NCBI GenBank assembly: GCA_041493955.1 | Contig: JBGPZW010000073.1 | Coordinates: 1-16,610 of the forward strand | Length of the DNA: 16,610 nucleotides | Source: QHYU01 sp041493955 | GTDB taxonomy: Bacteria; Acidobacteriota; Terriglobia; Acidiferrales; UBA7541 | Direction of reading: 5' to 3' | Shown here: positions 1-7,185 of the stretch, in pieces | Layout of the letters: each line of letters begins with the position of its first letter | Numbering within the stretch: the stretch's first letter is position 1 | Position numbers and translations under genes: made by a program | Notes under the pieces: generated by a model | What the model saw: the letters and a program-made list of their open reading frames with translations, nothing else | Database searches by the model: none | Told to the model about the DNA's origin: nothing

Positions 1-192
1 ATCCAGCGGGAGGGCGTGCCCCGAAGGTGTCCGGGCCAGAAACCTCTCGCTCCCGACCCACTTTACAGTTGCAGTTTGCATCAGGCCTCGCAGTTGGCGA
101 TAAAGATCTGAAGTTATCAGCCGAGGATGAAAAAGGGAAGCGCTGAAGAGTCAAGAAAAGGAACAGGGCTGCCGAGTGCCGCGCGCGCCCAA

Positions 193-3100
193 CTAGCTGG
201 CATTCGCCGGCGCCCGCTGGGATGACGTGGCGTCAACGATGGGATGGGGCAGTTGGCGCAGCGTCTGGACGAACAGCCGCACTAGTTCGGGATCAAACTG
301 CGCTGCGCTGCAGCGCTCGAGTTCGGCGAAGGCCTGCTCGACGGTGCGCGCCTTCTTATAGGTGCGGTCGGATGTAATGGTGTCATAGGCGTCGGCGATA
401 GCCAGAATGCGGGCACCTAGCGGAATCTGTTTGCCGGCGAGGCGGTCGGGATAGCCCGAGCCATCATAGAACTCGTGATGGTGCCTCACCATTTGCTGAA
501 CGCGGCCGAGGCATCGGAGCGACTCGAGAAGCCGCGCGCCGTACTGCACGTGCTGCTTCATGGTCTCCCACTCTTCGGGGTTGAGCGGTCCGCTCTTGTT
601 CAGAACCGATTCCGGGATGCCGACCTTTCCGATGTCGTGGAGGATGCCAGCGAGGCGGATTTCCTCGATCTCCGCGTCACTGAGCCTCAGGGCCTCAGCC
701 ACCAGCACGGAGTAGGAGGAAACCTTTTGCGAGTGGCCCTGTGTGTAGGGGTCCTTAGCGTCGATGGCTAGAGCCAGCGAGGTGACCGTATCGAGGACTC
801 CGGGCGGCAACGTAGCGATCCCGTCGCCGGAAACAGCCCCGTCGCCGCCGTTGCTGGAAGCGAGGCCCACAGCTCGCGCGGTGGATGTGCTTCCGTCCGG
901 GCCCGCGCCGTCGGGCTGCACGGAGATCAGTGACTCAGTGAACTGCTCCAGGCGACGATAGATTTCCTCAAAGGTGTCCGGGCCGGTGGTGAACAGGCGC
1001 TTGAGCGTCACGCCGAGGTAGGCTTCCAGGACGTCCCGCTTCCATTTTTTGGCTTCGCCGGGATCGAAGTGGTCGGCAGTAGAAACGGTGTTACCACCCT
1101 GATGCTTGGAGAGATACATCGAGGCGTCCGCCACCTGAATCAGCTCTTGGGGGGTGGAACCGTGCACCGGGAAGCTGGCGATGCCGAAACTTCCCGTGAT
1201 GTTCTTCTCGCGCAGCAGCGGGTCCGAGGCGATCCAGGCACGGAGTTTGGAGGCGAGTTGGCGGCCCTGCTCGATGTTGGTTTCCGGCATCAGGATGACG
1301 AACTCATCGCCGCCGTAGCGCGAGACCACGTCCGAGCGGCGGCAGTTCTGCTCCAGGATGTGGGCCACACGCTGCAGCACGAGGTCGCCTTCCAGGTGGC
1401 CATAGAAGTCGTTGACGAACTTGAAGCGGTCTAGGTCCATCAGTACCAGGCAGAACGATCGGCCCGCGCGCGTCGAGCGCTTCCATTCGGCCGAGAGCGC
1501 CTCCATGAAGAAGCGGTGCGTTTTGACGCCGGTCAGGCCGTCCGTGATGGCCTGCTCCTGCGCCTTCTGGAAAGTCAGGGCGTTGTGCAGGGCGCCGGAG
1601 ATCAGGTCGGCCAACGTGCTCATCAGGAGGAGTTCCTCGTCGGAAAAATCGCACAGCTCCGAGGTCTCGATGTAGAGCACGCCGAGCAACTGATCCGCGT
1701 ACACCATGGGCAGCGCGATGGCGGAAGCGGAATCGTCCAGAAGCGGGCGCCCCGGGGCATCGGCGGCACCGACGTCGCGGGCTACGGCCATCTTCCCGGA
1801 GCGCGCCACTCGGCCCACGATGCCCTCGCCCAGCGCGATTCGTTGTCTCAGGGCGCCGCGGCGCCGGCCCGCCTCGGCCTGGATCTCCACTTCCTTTGTG
1901 GAGTAGTCCAACAGGCCGATGCCGATGTGGTCGTAGCTCAGGCCGCCCTCGAGCTGCTCGGCGATCTTGGCCAGCATTTCGTCGGGGTTCAGTGTGGTGA
2001 TGGCGTCACGGGAGATGTTGTTGAGCAGGGTGAGGTGCCGCGACTTGTTCTGCTCCCGGCGGAAGAGCCGGGCGTTTTCAATGGCGATGCAGGCTTCGCT
2101 GGCCAGCACGCGCATCAGCTCCAGGTGGCCTTCGTCGAAGAGGCGCTCTTGCACGCTGTGCACCGCCATGACGCCGATGGCGCGGTCGTTCAGGACCAAG
2201 GGCACGCCGCAGAAGCAGCCGGTCTGCTGCAGCGGCTGCAGATCCAGCTTGCGCGCTTCCTCGGTAAAATTCTCCCGGATCAGCAACGGTTGGCGCGTAC
2301 GGATCAGATGCTCGGTCAGGTGGTTGCCAGCGGGGCGGACGCGCTTGGGCAGGCGCTGGTCATCGGTCACTTCGAGTTCGAAGCGGATTTCGTTGCGGGC
2401 GGGCTCGTGGAAGGCGATATAGAAATTCGATACGTCGAACAACCGTCGCATTTCGGCGAAGATTTTTTCAAACAGGGCGTCGCGCTCCAGCGTGGAGCTA
2501 AGCGCGCGGCCAATCTCGTTGAGGATGTGGAGTTCCTCGGAGCGCCGCGAAGTCTGCTGGATCAGGTAACTGTTCTCCACCGCCATGCCGATCTGGTGGC
2601 CCAGCGCCAGCAACAGGCGCAACTCGGCGGGAGTGAACCGCCGGTTGTCGGGCGTGCCCAGCAGCAGCACGCCGAAGGCCTGCGCCTTGGCCTGCAGGCT
2701 GATGCCGACGACGGTGCGCAGGTTCTGGTTTAAGGCCAGTTGCCGGAATTTGCGGAAGGCCTCCTCGCGTTCGAGCGCCACCCAGGCGGCGTCGCGCCCT
2801 AGGTCGCGGAACACCACTAGGCCCCCGAGTCGTGCCACCAGGCTCACCAGATGGTCATCGAGGCCCTCTTCCTGCGAGCCGGCGCAGAAGGTGTCGCTGA
2901 GCCCGGCGGCAACGACCGAGGTGGGACCCTCTGGGTCCCCGTGATGCAGGAACAGTGCACCGGCGGGGATGCGCACAACGCTCAGGACGCGGTCGAGCGC
3001 CTGAGACAGCATCTTCTGGATTTCACCCCCGACAAAGCTTGAGGTCGCTAGGTTCAGATTGGAGAGCGCCAGCATGTTGCGCTCGACGCGCCGCTTTTCT

Positions 3101-3735
3101 TCTTCATAGAGCGCCATCACCATCGCCACGGCGGCCATCAGCCGGGGGACGAGCGCTAGCATGCGGATCTCCAGTGGGGGATTGGAGCCGCGGTGGCTCC
3201 AGAAGCCCGCCGCGAGCAACGTCGCGCCCCAGACCAGAAAGGCCACGGCAAGCAGGATCTCTGCGAAGGTTTCCTGTTTGCGGCTCTCCTGCCACAAGAG
3301 CCAGGCGGTGCCGAAAAATACGATGGCCACACCGAGATAGAGCGGAACACTCACCCAACCCAGCTGATAGCTTACTACCCAAACGACAAATAACGCCGCC
3401 GCGGCCGCCAGGCGCCGCACCCAGGGGCTCGACTGCGCGTAGACCTGCGCGCTACAGAAAAACAGCAGCGCCCCCAGGGCCAGGACCCACTGGTTCAAAG
3501 CGTCCTGCCAGGGCGCCAGAGTGACCCAAGCTGCCAGCACCGGGCTCAGCCAGTACAACGCCACCAGGCTCCAGCCTGCCGTCCACAGAAGCAGGTAGAG
3601 TTGCCGTTTCAGTGTGTAGATGTAGGCGAAGAAGGCGGCGGTCAGCGCCGCTGTCGCCAGCAGCACCAGATCGATCACGGTATCGTGCGACACCACGTTA
3701 GTCGCACCATTCCGCCCGGGGAAGGTGGGAAGCAC
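193..3735 (-). CDS. Membrane-anchored GAF-GAF-GAF-GGDEF-HD-GYP cyclic di-GMP enzyme
   Basis: Predicted inner-membrane sensor of 1180 residues that could both make and break cyclic di-GMP. Residues about 19-210 hold roughly seven hydrophobic helices, followed by a charged signalling helix (about 210-225). Three GAF-like domains follow (about 230-392, 402-558 and 570-722). The GGDEF domain (about 725-885) has an intact GGDEF motif at 808-812 and an inhibitory-site RxxD five residues before it. After a helical stretch and a Gly/Ser-rich linker (about 940-975) comes the HD-GYP domain (about 985-1165), with HDIGK at 1033-1037, HHH at 1085-1087 and GSGYP at 1092-1096. Both catalytic motif sets look complete. 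The GGDEF-type cyclase and HD-GYP phosphodiesterase roles are family knowledge; the membrane and GAF ligands are unknown. The frame opens with GTG at 3735 without a clear Shine-Dalgarno. A GTG about 13 codons in (the VVSHDTV region) is an alternative start. Confidence 0.93.
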   Translation of the reverse strand: MLPTFPGRNGATNVVSHDTVIDLVLLATAALTAAFFAYIYTLKRQLYLLLWTAGWSLVALYWLSPVLAAWVTLAPWQDALNQWVLALGALLFFCSAQVYAQSSPWVRRLAAAAALFVVWVVSYQLGWVSVPLYLGVAIVFFGTAWLLWQESRKQETFAEILLAVAFLVWGATLLAAGFWSHRGSNPPLEIRMLALVPRLMAAVAMVMALYEEEKRRVERNMLALSNLNLATSSFVGGEIQKMLSQALDRVLSVVRIPAGALFLHHGDPEGPTSVVAAGLSDTFCAGSQEEGLDDHLVSLVARLGGLVVFRDLGRDAAWVALEREEAFRKFRQLALNQNLRTVVGISLQAKAQAFGVLLLGTPDNRRFTPAELRLLLALGHQIGMAVENSYLIQQTSRRSEELHILNEIGRALSSTLERDALFEKIFAEMRRLFDVSNFYIAFHEPARNEIRFELEVTDDQRLPKRVRPAGNHLTEHLIRTRQPLLIRENFTEEARKLDLQPLQQTGCFCGVPLVLNDRAIGVMAVHSVQERLFDEGHLELMRVLASEACIAIENARLFRREQNKSRHLTLLNNISRDAITTLNPDEMLAKIAEQLEGGLSYDHIGIGLLDYSTKEVEIQAEAGRRRGALRQRIALGEGIVGRVARSGKMAVARDVGAADAPGRPLLDDSASAIALPMVYADQLLGVLYIETSELCDFSDEELLLMSTLADLISGALHNALTFQKAQEQAITDGLTGVKTHRFFMEALSAEWKRSTRAGRSFCLVLMDLDRFKFVNDFYGHLEGDLVLQRVAHILEQNCRRSDVVSRYGGDEFVILMPETNIEQGRQLASKLRAWIASDPLLREKNITGSFGIASFPVHGSTPQELIQVADASMYLSKHQGGNTVSTADHFDPGEAKKWKRDVLEAYLGVTLKRLFTTGPDTFEEIYRRLEQFTESLISVQPDGAGPDGSTSTARAVGLASSNGGDGAVSGDGIATLPPGVLDTVTSLALAIDAKDPYTQGHSQKVSSYSVLVAEALRLSDAEIEEIRLAGILHDIGKVGIPESVLNKSGPLNPEEWETMKQHVQYGARLLESLRCLGRVQQMVRHHHEFYDGSGYPDRLAGKQIPLGARILAIADAYDTITSDRTYKKARTVEQAFAELERCSAAQFDPELVRLFVQTLRQLPHPIVDATSSQRAPANAS

Positions 3736-4000
3736 CGGAGCAGCTCGTGCAGGCGTTGGACGAGGAGGAAGGGAAGTTAGCGCTCATGGCTGGGAAACTG
3801 GCCACTCTCCCGCAGTGCCGGGGGCGTCTATTTTGGAGCAAAAACACCACTTCGAATGAATATCGCGAAGCGTTTGCGAATATAGCTGCGCATCCGGGCA
3901 GGGTCAAGGGTACGGGGGTACCACAGAGAGCACATCGCCTCCGGCCGCGCCCGGGCGCGCCGCTATTCTCCGATGCGGGCGGAATACTCGCCGGCTCGCC

Positions 4001-4027
4001 TTTACCGGGCGCTTCGGCTAAGATAAA
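4001..4027 (+). promoter_or_regulatory. Weak candidate promoter for gltX
   Basis: TTTACC (4001-4006) and GATAAA (4022-4027) each match four of six bases of the sigma-70 -35 and -10 consensus, with a short 15-base spacer. They lie about 40 bases before the gltX start. The match is weak, and sigma factor preference in this organism is unknown. Confidence 0.2.
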
Positions 4028-4043
4028 AGTTCTTTGCATTCTT

Positions 4044-4057
4044 GACGGAGAGCCGTC
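4044..4057 (+). promoter_or_regulatory. Small hairpin covering the likely gltX ribosome binding site
   Basis: GACGG (4044-4048), loop AGAG, CCGTC (4053-4057) form a perfect five-pair stem just before gltX. The only Shine-Dalgarno-like bases, GGAG at 4047-4050, are partly inside the stem and lie 14 bases from the ATG, which is longer than usual. Folding could tune initiation; that is inference. Confidence 0.3.
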
Positions 4058-4064
4058 CAAGTGA

Positions 4065-5615
4065 ATGACAGAGCCTCCCAAGTCTTCTGAACCTGTCGCG
4101 GGCACGCCGCGCGTGCGCTTCGCGCCGTCGCCTACTGGCTACCTGCACGTGGGTGGTGCGCGCACGGCCCTGTTCAACTGGCTGTTCGCGCGGCATGAGC
4201 GCGGCACGTTCATCCTGCGCGTGGAAGACACCGACGTCGAACGCAATCGCCCGGAGCTGGTCGAGGGAATCCTGGACGGGCTGCGCTGGCTCGGCCTCGA
4301 TTGGGATGAAGGTCCCTGCTTTCAGTCCCAGCGACTGCCCAGCTATCGCACCGCGGCGGAAGCACTGGTGGCCAGCGGCGCAGCGTATCTCTGCTATTGC
4401 CCGCCGGAGAAATACGGCGGCGGGGATGCTGCCGAGGAAGCCGGGGAAGTGGAGGAAGGGAAGGAAGAAAAGGACAAAAAGAGCGCCGGACCGCGGCGCA
4501 TCACGCGCTGCCGTTGCCGCGAGAGCCAGCCTTCTTCGAGCACACAGAAGCCGGCCATCCGCTTCCGCGTGCCCCTGCCCGGCACCACCCAATTCGAGGA
4601 CGCCGTCTTCGGCGAGCGCGAGGTGGCCAACGAAGAGATAGAAGATTTTGTCCTACTGCGCTCGCCGAAGACGGGTTCCGATGTCCCGCTGCCCACCTAT
4701 CAGCTGGCCGCGGTAGTGGACGACATCGAGATGCGCATCACCCATGTGATCCGCGGCGCGGACCACCTCTCCAACACGCCCAAGCAGGTGCTGCTTTATC
4801 GCGCGCTGGGCGCGACGCCGCCGGTCTTTGCGCACGTGCCGCTGATCCTGGGCGCCGACCGCACGCGGCTCTCGAAGCGCCATGGCGCCACCAGCGTCGG
4901 CTCCTATGCGGACGAGGGTTTCTTGCCGGAGGCTTTCCGCAATTTCCTTGGTCTGCTGGGCTGGTCGCCCGGCAACGACACCGAATTCCTGCGCAGCGAG
5001 GAGATGATCCGCCGGTTTTCGCTGGTCGGCGTCAGCCGCACCAATGCGGTCTTCGATCGCGCCAAGCTCGAGTGGTTCAACACCCAATACCTGCAGAAGC
5101 TGCCGATCGAAGAGCTCTTGCCGCACGTACAGGCCCAGCTCACCCGCGCCGGGCTGTGGCAAACCGAATGGGGCGGGGCGAAGCGCGACTGGTTTGCGCG
5201 CGCCGTAGACCTGCTCCGGCCGCGCACGCGCCTCCTGCCCGATTTTTCCACCTGGGCGCGAGCGTTCTTCAGCGATACCTTTGACTACGATCCCGCGGCG
5301 TGCGAGAAGTTCTGGAAGGACGAGCGTCTGCCCGCGCTGCTGGGCCGGCTGGCCGATAACCTGGATGCGCTGCCCGGCTGGAACCACGATGCCTGCGACC
5401 GCGCGCTCCGCGCGCTCGCCGCAGCCGAGGGCGTGAAGCCGGGCCTGCTCATCAATGCGACCCGCGTGGCCATCGTCGGTCAAGCCGTGGCCCCGCCGCT
5501 GTTCGACACCATGGTCGTGCTCGGCAAGGAGCGCGTGGTCGGTCGCTTGCGCCGCGCGCTCCCGGCGCTGGGCCGTGGCGACGGCTCGGCCGCGGCTAGC
5601 CCCGCCGTGCGATAA
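4065..5615 (+). CDS. gltX: Glutamyl-tRNA synthetase (class I)
   Basis: Cytoplasmic enzyme charging tRNA-Glu with glutamate; 516 residues, slightly longer than typical bacterial GluRS. The HIGH-type signature is PSPTGYLHVGGAR (21-33) and the KMSKS-type signature is RLSKRHG (268-274). The glutamate and acceptor-binding region includes VEDTDVERN (53-61). A CxC pair at 110-112 and a second CxC at 149-151 match the four-ligand zinc site seen in many GluRS. Between the pairs is an acidic and lysine-rich low-complexity stretch (about 120-140) that I do not expect in the family. The C-terminal anticodon-binding helical region ends with a typical PPLFDTMVVLGKERV segment near 477-491. The ATG at 4065 gives the expected N-terminus; a GTG at 4061 is in another frame. 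Whether the enzyme is discriminating or also charges tRNA-Gln cannot be read here. Confidence 0.96.
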   Translation: MTEPPKSSEPVAGTPRVRFAPSPTGYLHVGGARTALFNWLFARHERGTFILRVEDTDVERNRPELVEGILDGLRWLGLDWDEGPCFQSQRLPSYRTAAEALVASGAAYLCYCPPEKYGGGDAAEEAGEVEEGKEEKDKKSAGPRRITRCRCRESQPSSSTQKPAIRFRVPLPGTTQFEDAVFGEREVANEEIEDFVLLRSPKTGSDVPLPTYQLAAVVDDIEMRITHVIRGADHLSNTPKQVLLYRALGATPPVFAHVPLILGADRTRLSKRHGATSVGSYADEGFLPEAFRNFLGLLGWSPGNDTEFLRSEEMIRRFSLVGVSRTNAVFDRAKLEWFNTQYLQKLPIEELLPHVQAQLTRAGLWQTEWGGAKRDWFARAVDLLRPRTRLLPDFSTWARAFFSDTFDYDPAACEKFWKDERLPALLGRLADNLDALPGWNHDACDRALRALAAAEGVKPGLLINATRVAIVGQAVAPPLFDTMVVLGKERVVGRLRRALPALGRGDGSAAASPAVR

Positions 5616-5643
5616 CCCTCACCCCCAAAGGCACCGTGGCCGC

Positions 5644-5690
5644 TGTCATGCTGCGCGAAGCGTCTCAGTTTTGCGATCCTTCGCGAGGTT
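5644..5690. repeat. Hairpin between convergent genes, possible decayed palindromic repeat or terminator
   Basis: CGCGAAG (5654-5660) and CTTCGCG (5679-5685) are perfect seven-base complements with an 18-base loop. The left flank TGTCATGCTGCGCGAAGCG (5644-5662) resembles the 'TGTCATCCTGAGCGAAGCG' class of dispersed repeats, and the right arm read in reverse (CGCGAAGGATC) continues that resemblance. It lies between the gltX and DsbD-alpha stops, so it could also act as a terminator for either strand, although there is no clear T-tract. Confidence 0.4.
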
Positions 5691-5738
5691 TACCTGGTAG
5701 GCCGCCTGTCGCGCGCCTCTTCAGATGCGGAGCAAGTC

Positions 5739-6347
5739 CTAGCGAGCTGAGGTTGTTCTTCGCGCTGGCTTCGTCTTGAAGATCTCCGGAAAAGTGGGGT
5801 GGGATGGCGCGTCGGCGGCAGCGATCTGAAGATCAGCCGTCACCGATAGCTTTACCGGCGGCAGGCACGCCTCTTCGTTGCAGGCCTGGTAGCGAAGTGT
5901 AAACGGCAGCTGAAGCATGCCCAGTGGTGCGTCGGTCGCCGCCTGCAGCTTCATGCGCAGCGTGGCGCTGCCTTCATAAACGGACATATTGACCGACGAG
6001 AATTTGAACTTGCGCAGCACGCCGGGGGGATACGAGGTCGCCAGCGCGCGGAATCCGGGCGGTACTTCGGCCTCGAGCGAAGTGGGAATCAGATAGTCCT
6101 GCAGGACTTCGTGGGCGTTGATGTGGAAACCGGGCCGGATGTTCGCCACGACCGCGACCTCGAACCTGTGGCCCCGGGGCACCGGGGCGAGCGACACGTA
6201 GGCATGCGGCTCGACGATGCTGCTGGCCTTGGGCAACTGCGCCGCTGAAGCGGCGCGCCCGGTGGCTGCACGGATGCCGGGCGAGCTCCCAGGTGAGGCC
6301 ACCAGCAGAAGACAAAGAAGATACGCAGGTACGCCGCGCATGGCCAC
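5739..6347 (-). CDS. DsbD N-terminal (alpha) domain protein, periplasmic thiol-disulfide relay
   Basis: Predicted exported protein of 202 residues. A hydrophobic segment at about 7-28 looks like a signal peptide. The rest is one beta-rich domain resembling the periplasmic alpha domain of DsbD, with GFHINAHE at 73-80 and a cysteine pair in YQACNEEACLPP (153-164; Cys156 and Cys161, spacing C-x4-C) matching the redox-active pair of that family. In E. coli DsbD this domain passes electrons from the membrane part to periplasmic substrates. Here it is a stand-alone gene, while CcdA and a TlpA-like protein are encoded 4-5 kb upstream on the same strand. The GTG start at 6347 overlaps the upstream cyaY stop by one base (TAGTG). 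An ATG two codons in (6341) is an equally plausible start. Such overlap suggests translational coupling. Confidence 0.82.
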   Translation of the reverse strand: MAMRGVPAYLLCLLLVASPGSSPGIRAATGRAASAAQLPKASSIVEPHAYVSLAPVPRGHRFEVAVVANIRPGFHINAHEVLQDYLIPTSLEAEVPPGFRALATSYPPGVLRKFKFSSVNMSVYEGSATLRMKLQAATDAPLGMLQLPFTLRYQACNEEACLPPVKLSVTADLQIAAADAPSHPTFPEIFKTKPARRTTSAR

Positions 6348-6673
6348 TAGACCGCAACCGGGCTGCCGAGTTGCTGGGTGAGGATGCGGCCCATCAACTG
6401 ATTGAGGTTTTCGCCGGTTTTTTCCAGCACAAAGGCGTTGGCTGCATCCGACCAGCCCAGCTTGAAGCTGGTGGCCAGCGCGGATATCCAGATCTGGCGC
6501 ACCGGCGTGTTGGGGCTGATCACAAACCTGGCCTCTTCGAAGAGCACTTCCAGTTTCCCGCCCTCACCCTCGACTTCAAAGCCGTGCTCGTCGCCGAGTT
6601 CGAGCAGACGCCGGCGCAGCGTTTCGAGCGCAGCGTCAAATTTGTTCCGGAAATCTTGCTCATCCATAGGCAT
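6347..6673 (-). CDS. cyaY: CyaY/frataxin-like protein
   Basis: Small acidic cytoplasmic protein of 108 residues, close to E. coli CyaY in length. The pattern fits frataxin: an N-terminal amphipathic helix rich in Asp and Glu (4-27), a strand with GGKLEVLFEE (38-47), the hallmark ISPNTPVRQIWISA (52-65), then FKLGW (70-74), FVLEKTGE near 81-88 and a final helix. Frataxins bind iron and modulate iron-sulfur cluster assembly on the cysteine desulfurase/scaffold complex (family knowledge). The ATG at 6673 has no strong Shine-Dalgarno; a second ATG two codons later could serve instead. The gene leads a two-gene unit whose stop overlaps the start of the DsbD-alpha gene, a pairing whose logic may be thiol or iron-sulfur homeostasis (inference). 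Confidence 0.83.
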   Translation of the reverse strand: MPMDEQDFRNKFDAALETLRRRLLELGDEHGFEVEGEGGKLEVLFEEARFVISPNTPVRQIWISALATSFKLGWSDAANAFVLEKTGENLNQLMGRILTQQLGSPVAV

Positions 6674-6775
6674 CTCAGGTTACTGCACTCTCGCGGCGAG
6701 AAGCAAGTTCGCGCCGATGAAACCAGGTCGCAGGTGGTGGCTTGTAGGTGGTAGGGTAAAGGCGGCGAGGGTGGC

Positions 6776-7161
6776 GTGAACCGGAGTGAGAAGAGCGAAG
6801 TAAACAGCTATCGCGACTTGGTGGTAAGGCAGCGGGCTAGGGAGCTTTGCGTCGCCAGGTATCTGGTTACGAAGCGTCTTCCGCCTAACGAGAACTGCGG
6901 ATTGGTGAGCCAGATTCACCGGGCGGCCTTCTCTGTTCCAGCGAACATCGCGGAGGGGCATGGTCGGCGACATCTGGTGATTATCTGCACCATCTGCCTG
7001 TCCCCAACGGTTCCCTCCATGAGTTGGAAACGCATCCGCTCATCGCAGCACGCCTATCCTACCTGTCAACGAGCGATCTTGCCCCTGCCTTGAAGCTGAC
7101 GGAAGAAGTGGGCCGCATGCTTACAGCCCTCACGCAGAAGCTTAGAACGAAGAGAGCCTAG
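6776..7161 (+). pseudogene. Four-helix-bundle (23S rRNA intervening-sequence type) protein gene with one-base frameshift
   Basis: The first part encodes the family hallmarks SYRDLVVRQRARELC and, further on, GLVSQIHRAAFSVPANIAEG followed by HGR. After about base 6966 the first frame becomes meaningless and ends near 7093. From 6967 the adjacent frame restores the family pattern: ATSGDYLHHLPVPNGSL, HELETHPLIAARLSYL and a C-terminal helix ending at TAG 7159-7161. One missing base in GGTCGGCG (6962-6969) explains everything; the repaired product would be 128 residues, the normal size. Such proteins occur in 23S rRNA intervening sequences and as free-standing genes, and their function is unknown. 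The GTG at 6776 is the apparent start; the leader (about 6728-6775) is strongly G-rich. It is the only plus-strand gene inside a minus-strand run, which suggests insertion. A sequencing error cannot be excluded. Confidence 0.8.
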
Positions 7162-7185
7162 CCCCCATCAGCCATAACCTATCCC

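Larger units (their letters stand above)
3736..4064. other. Divergent intergenic region between the cyclic di-GMP gene and gltX
   Basis: This 329-base gap should carry the promoters of both flanking genes. An AT-richer patch lies at about 3830-3885 and contains GAATAT twice (3858-3863 and 3878-3883), 20 bases apart. A perfect GGTAC-GGGG-GTACC hairpin lies at 3909-3922. Frames open on both strands here, but their translations are Arg/Pro/Gly-rich with no recognisable family, so I do not call a gene. Confidence 0.5.

Noticed and set aside
127..228. Short plus-strand frame (ATG at 127, about 33 codons)
   Set aside because: It ends inside the 3' end of the opposite gene, and there is no family similarity.
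1516..2733. Plus-strand open frame of 405 codons antisense to the cyclic di-GMP enzyme
   Set aside because: It mirrors the GAF domains of a well supported gene; the translation is low-complexity (Gln/Ala/Gly/Val/His) and matches no family.
3747..4064. Plus-strand frame of 105 codons before gltX
   Set aside because: GTG start, no domain, Arg/Pro/Gly-rich second half, and it abuts gltX exactly where promoter and leader are expected.
4653..5483. Minus-strand frame of 276 codons within gltX
   Set aside because: It is antisense to a clear tRNA synthetase and has no recognisable domain or ribosome binding site.
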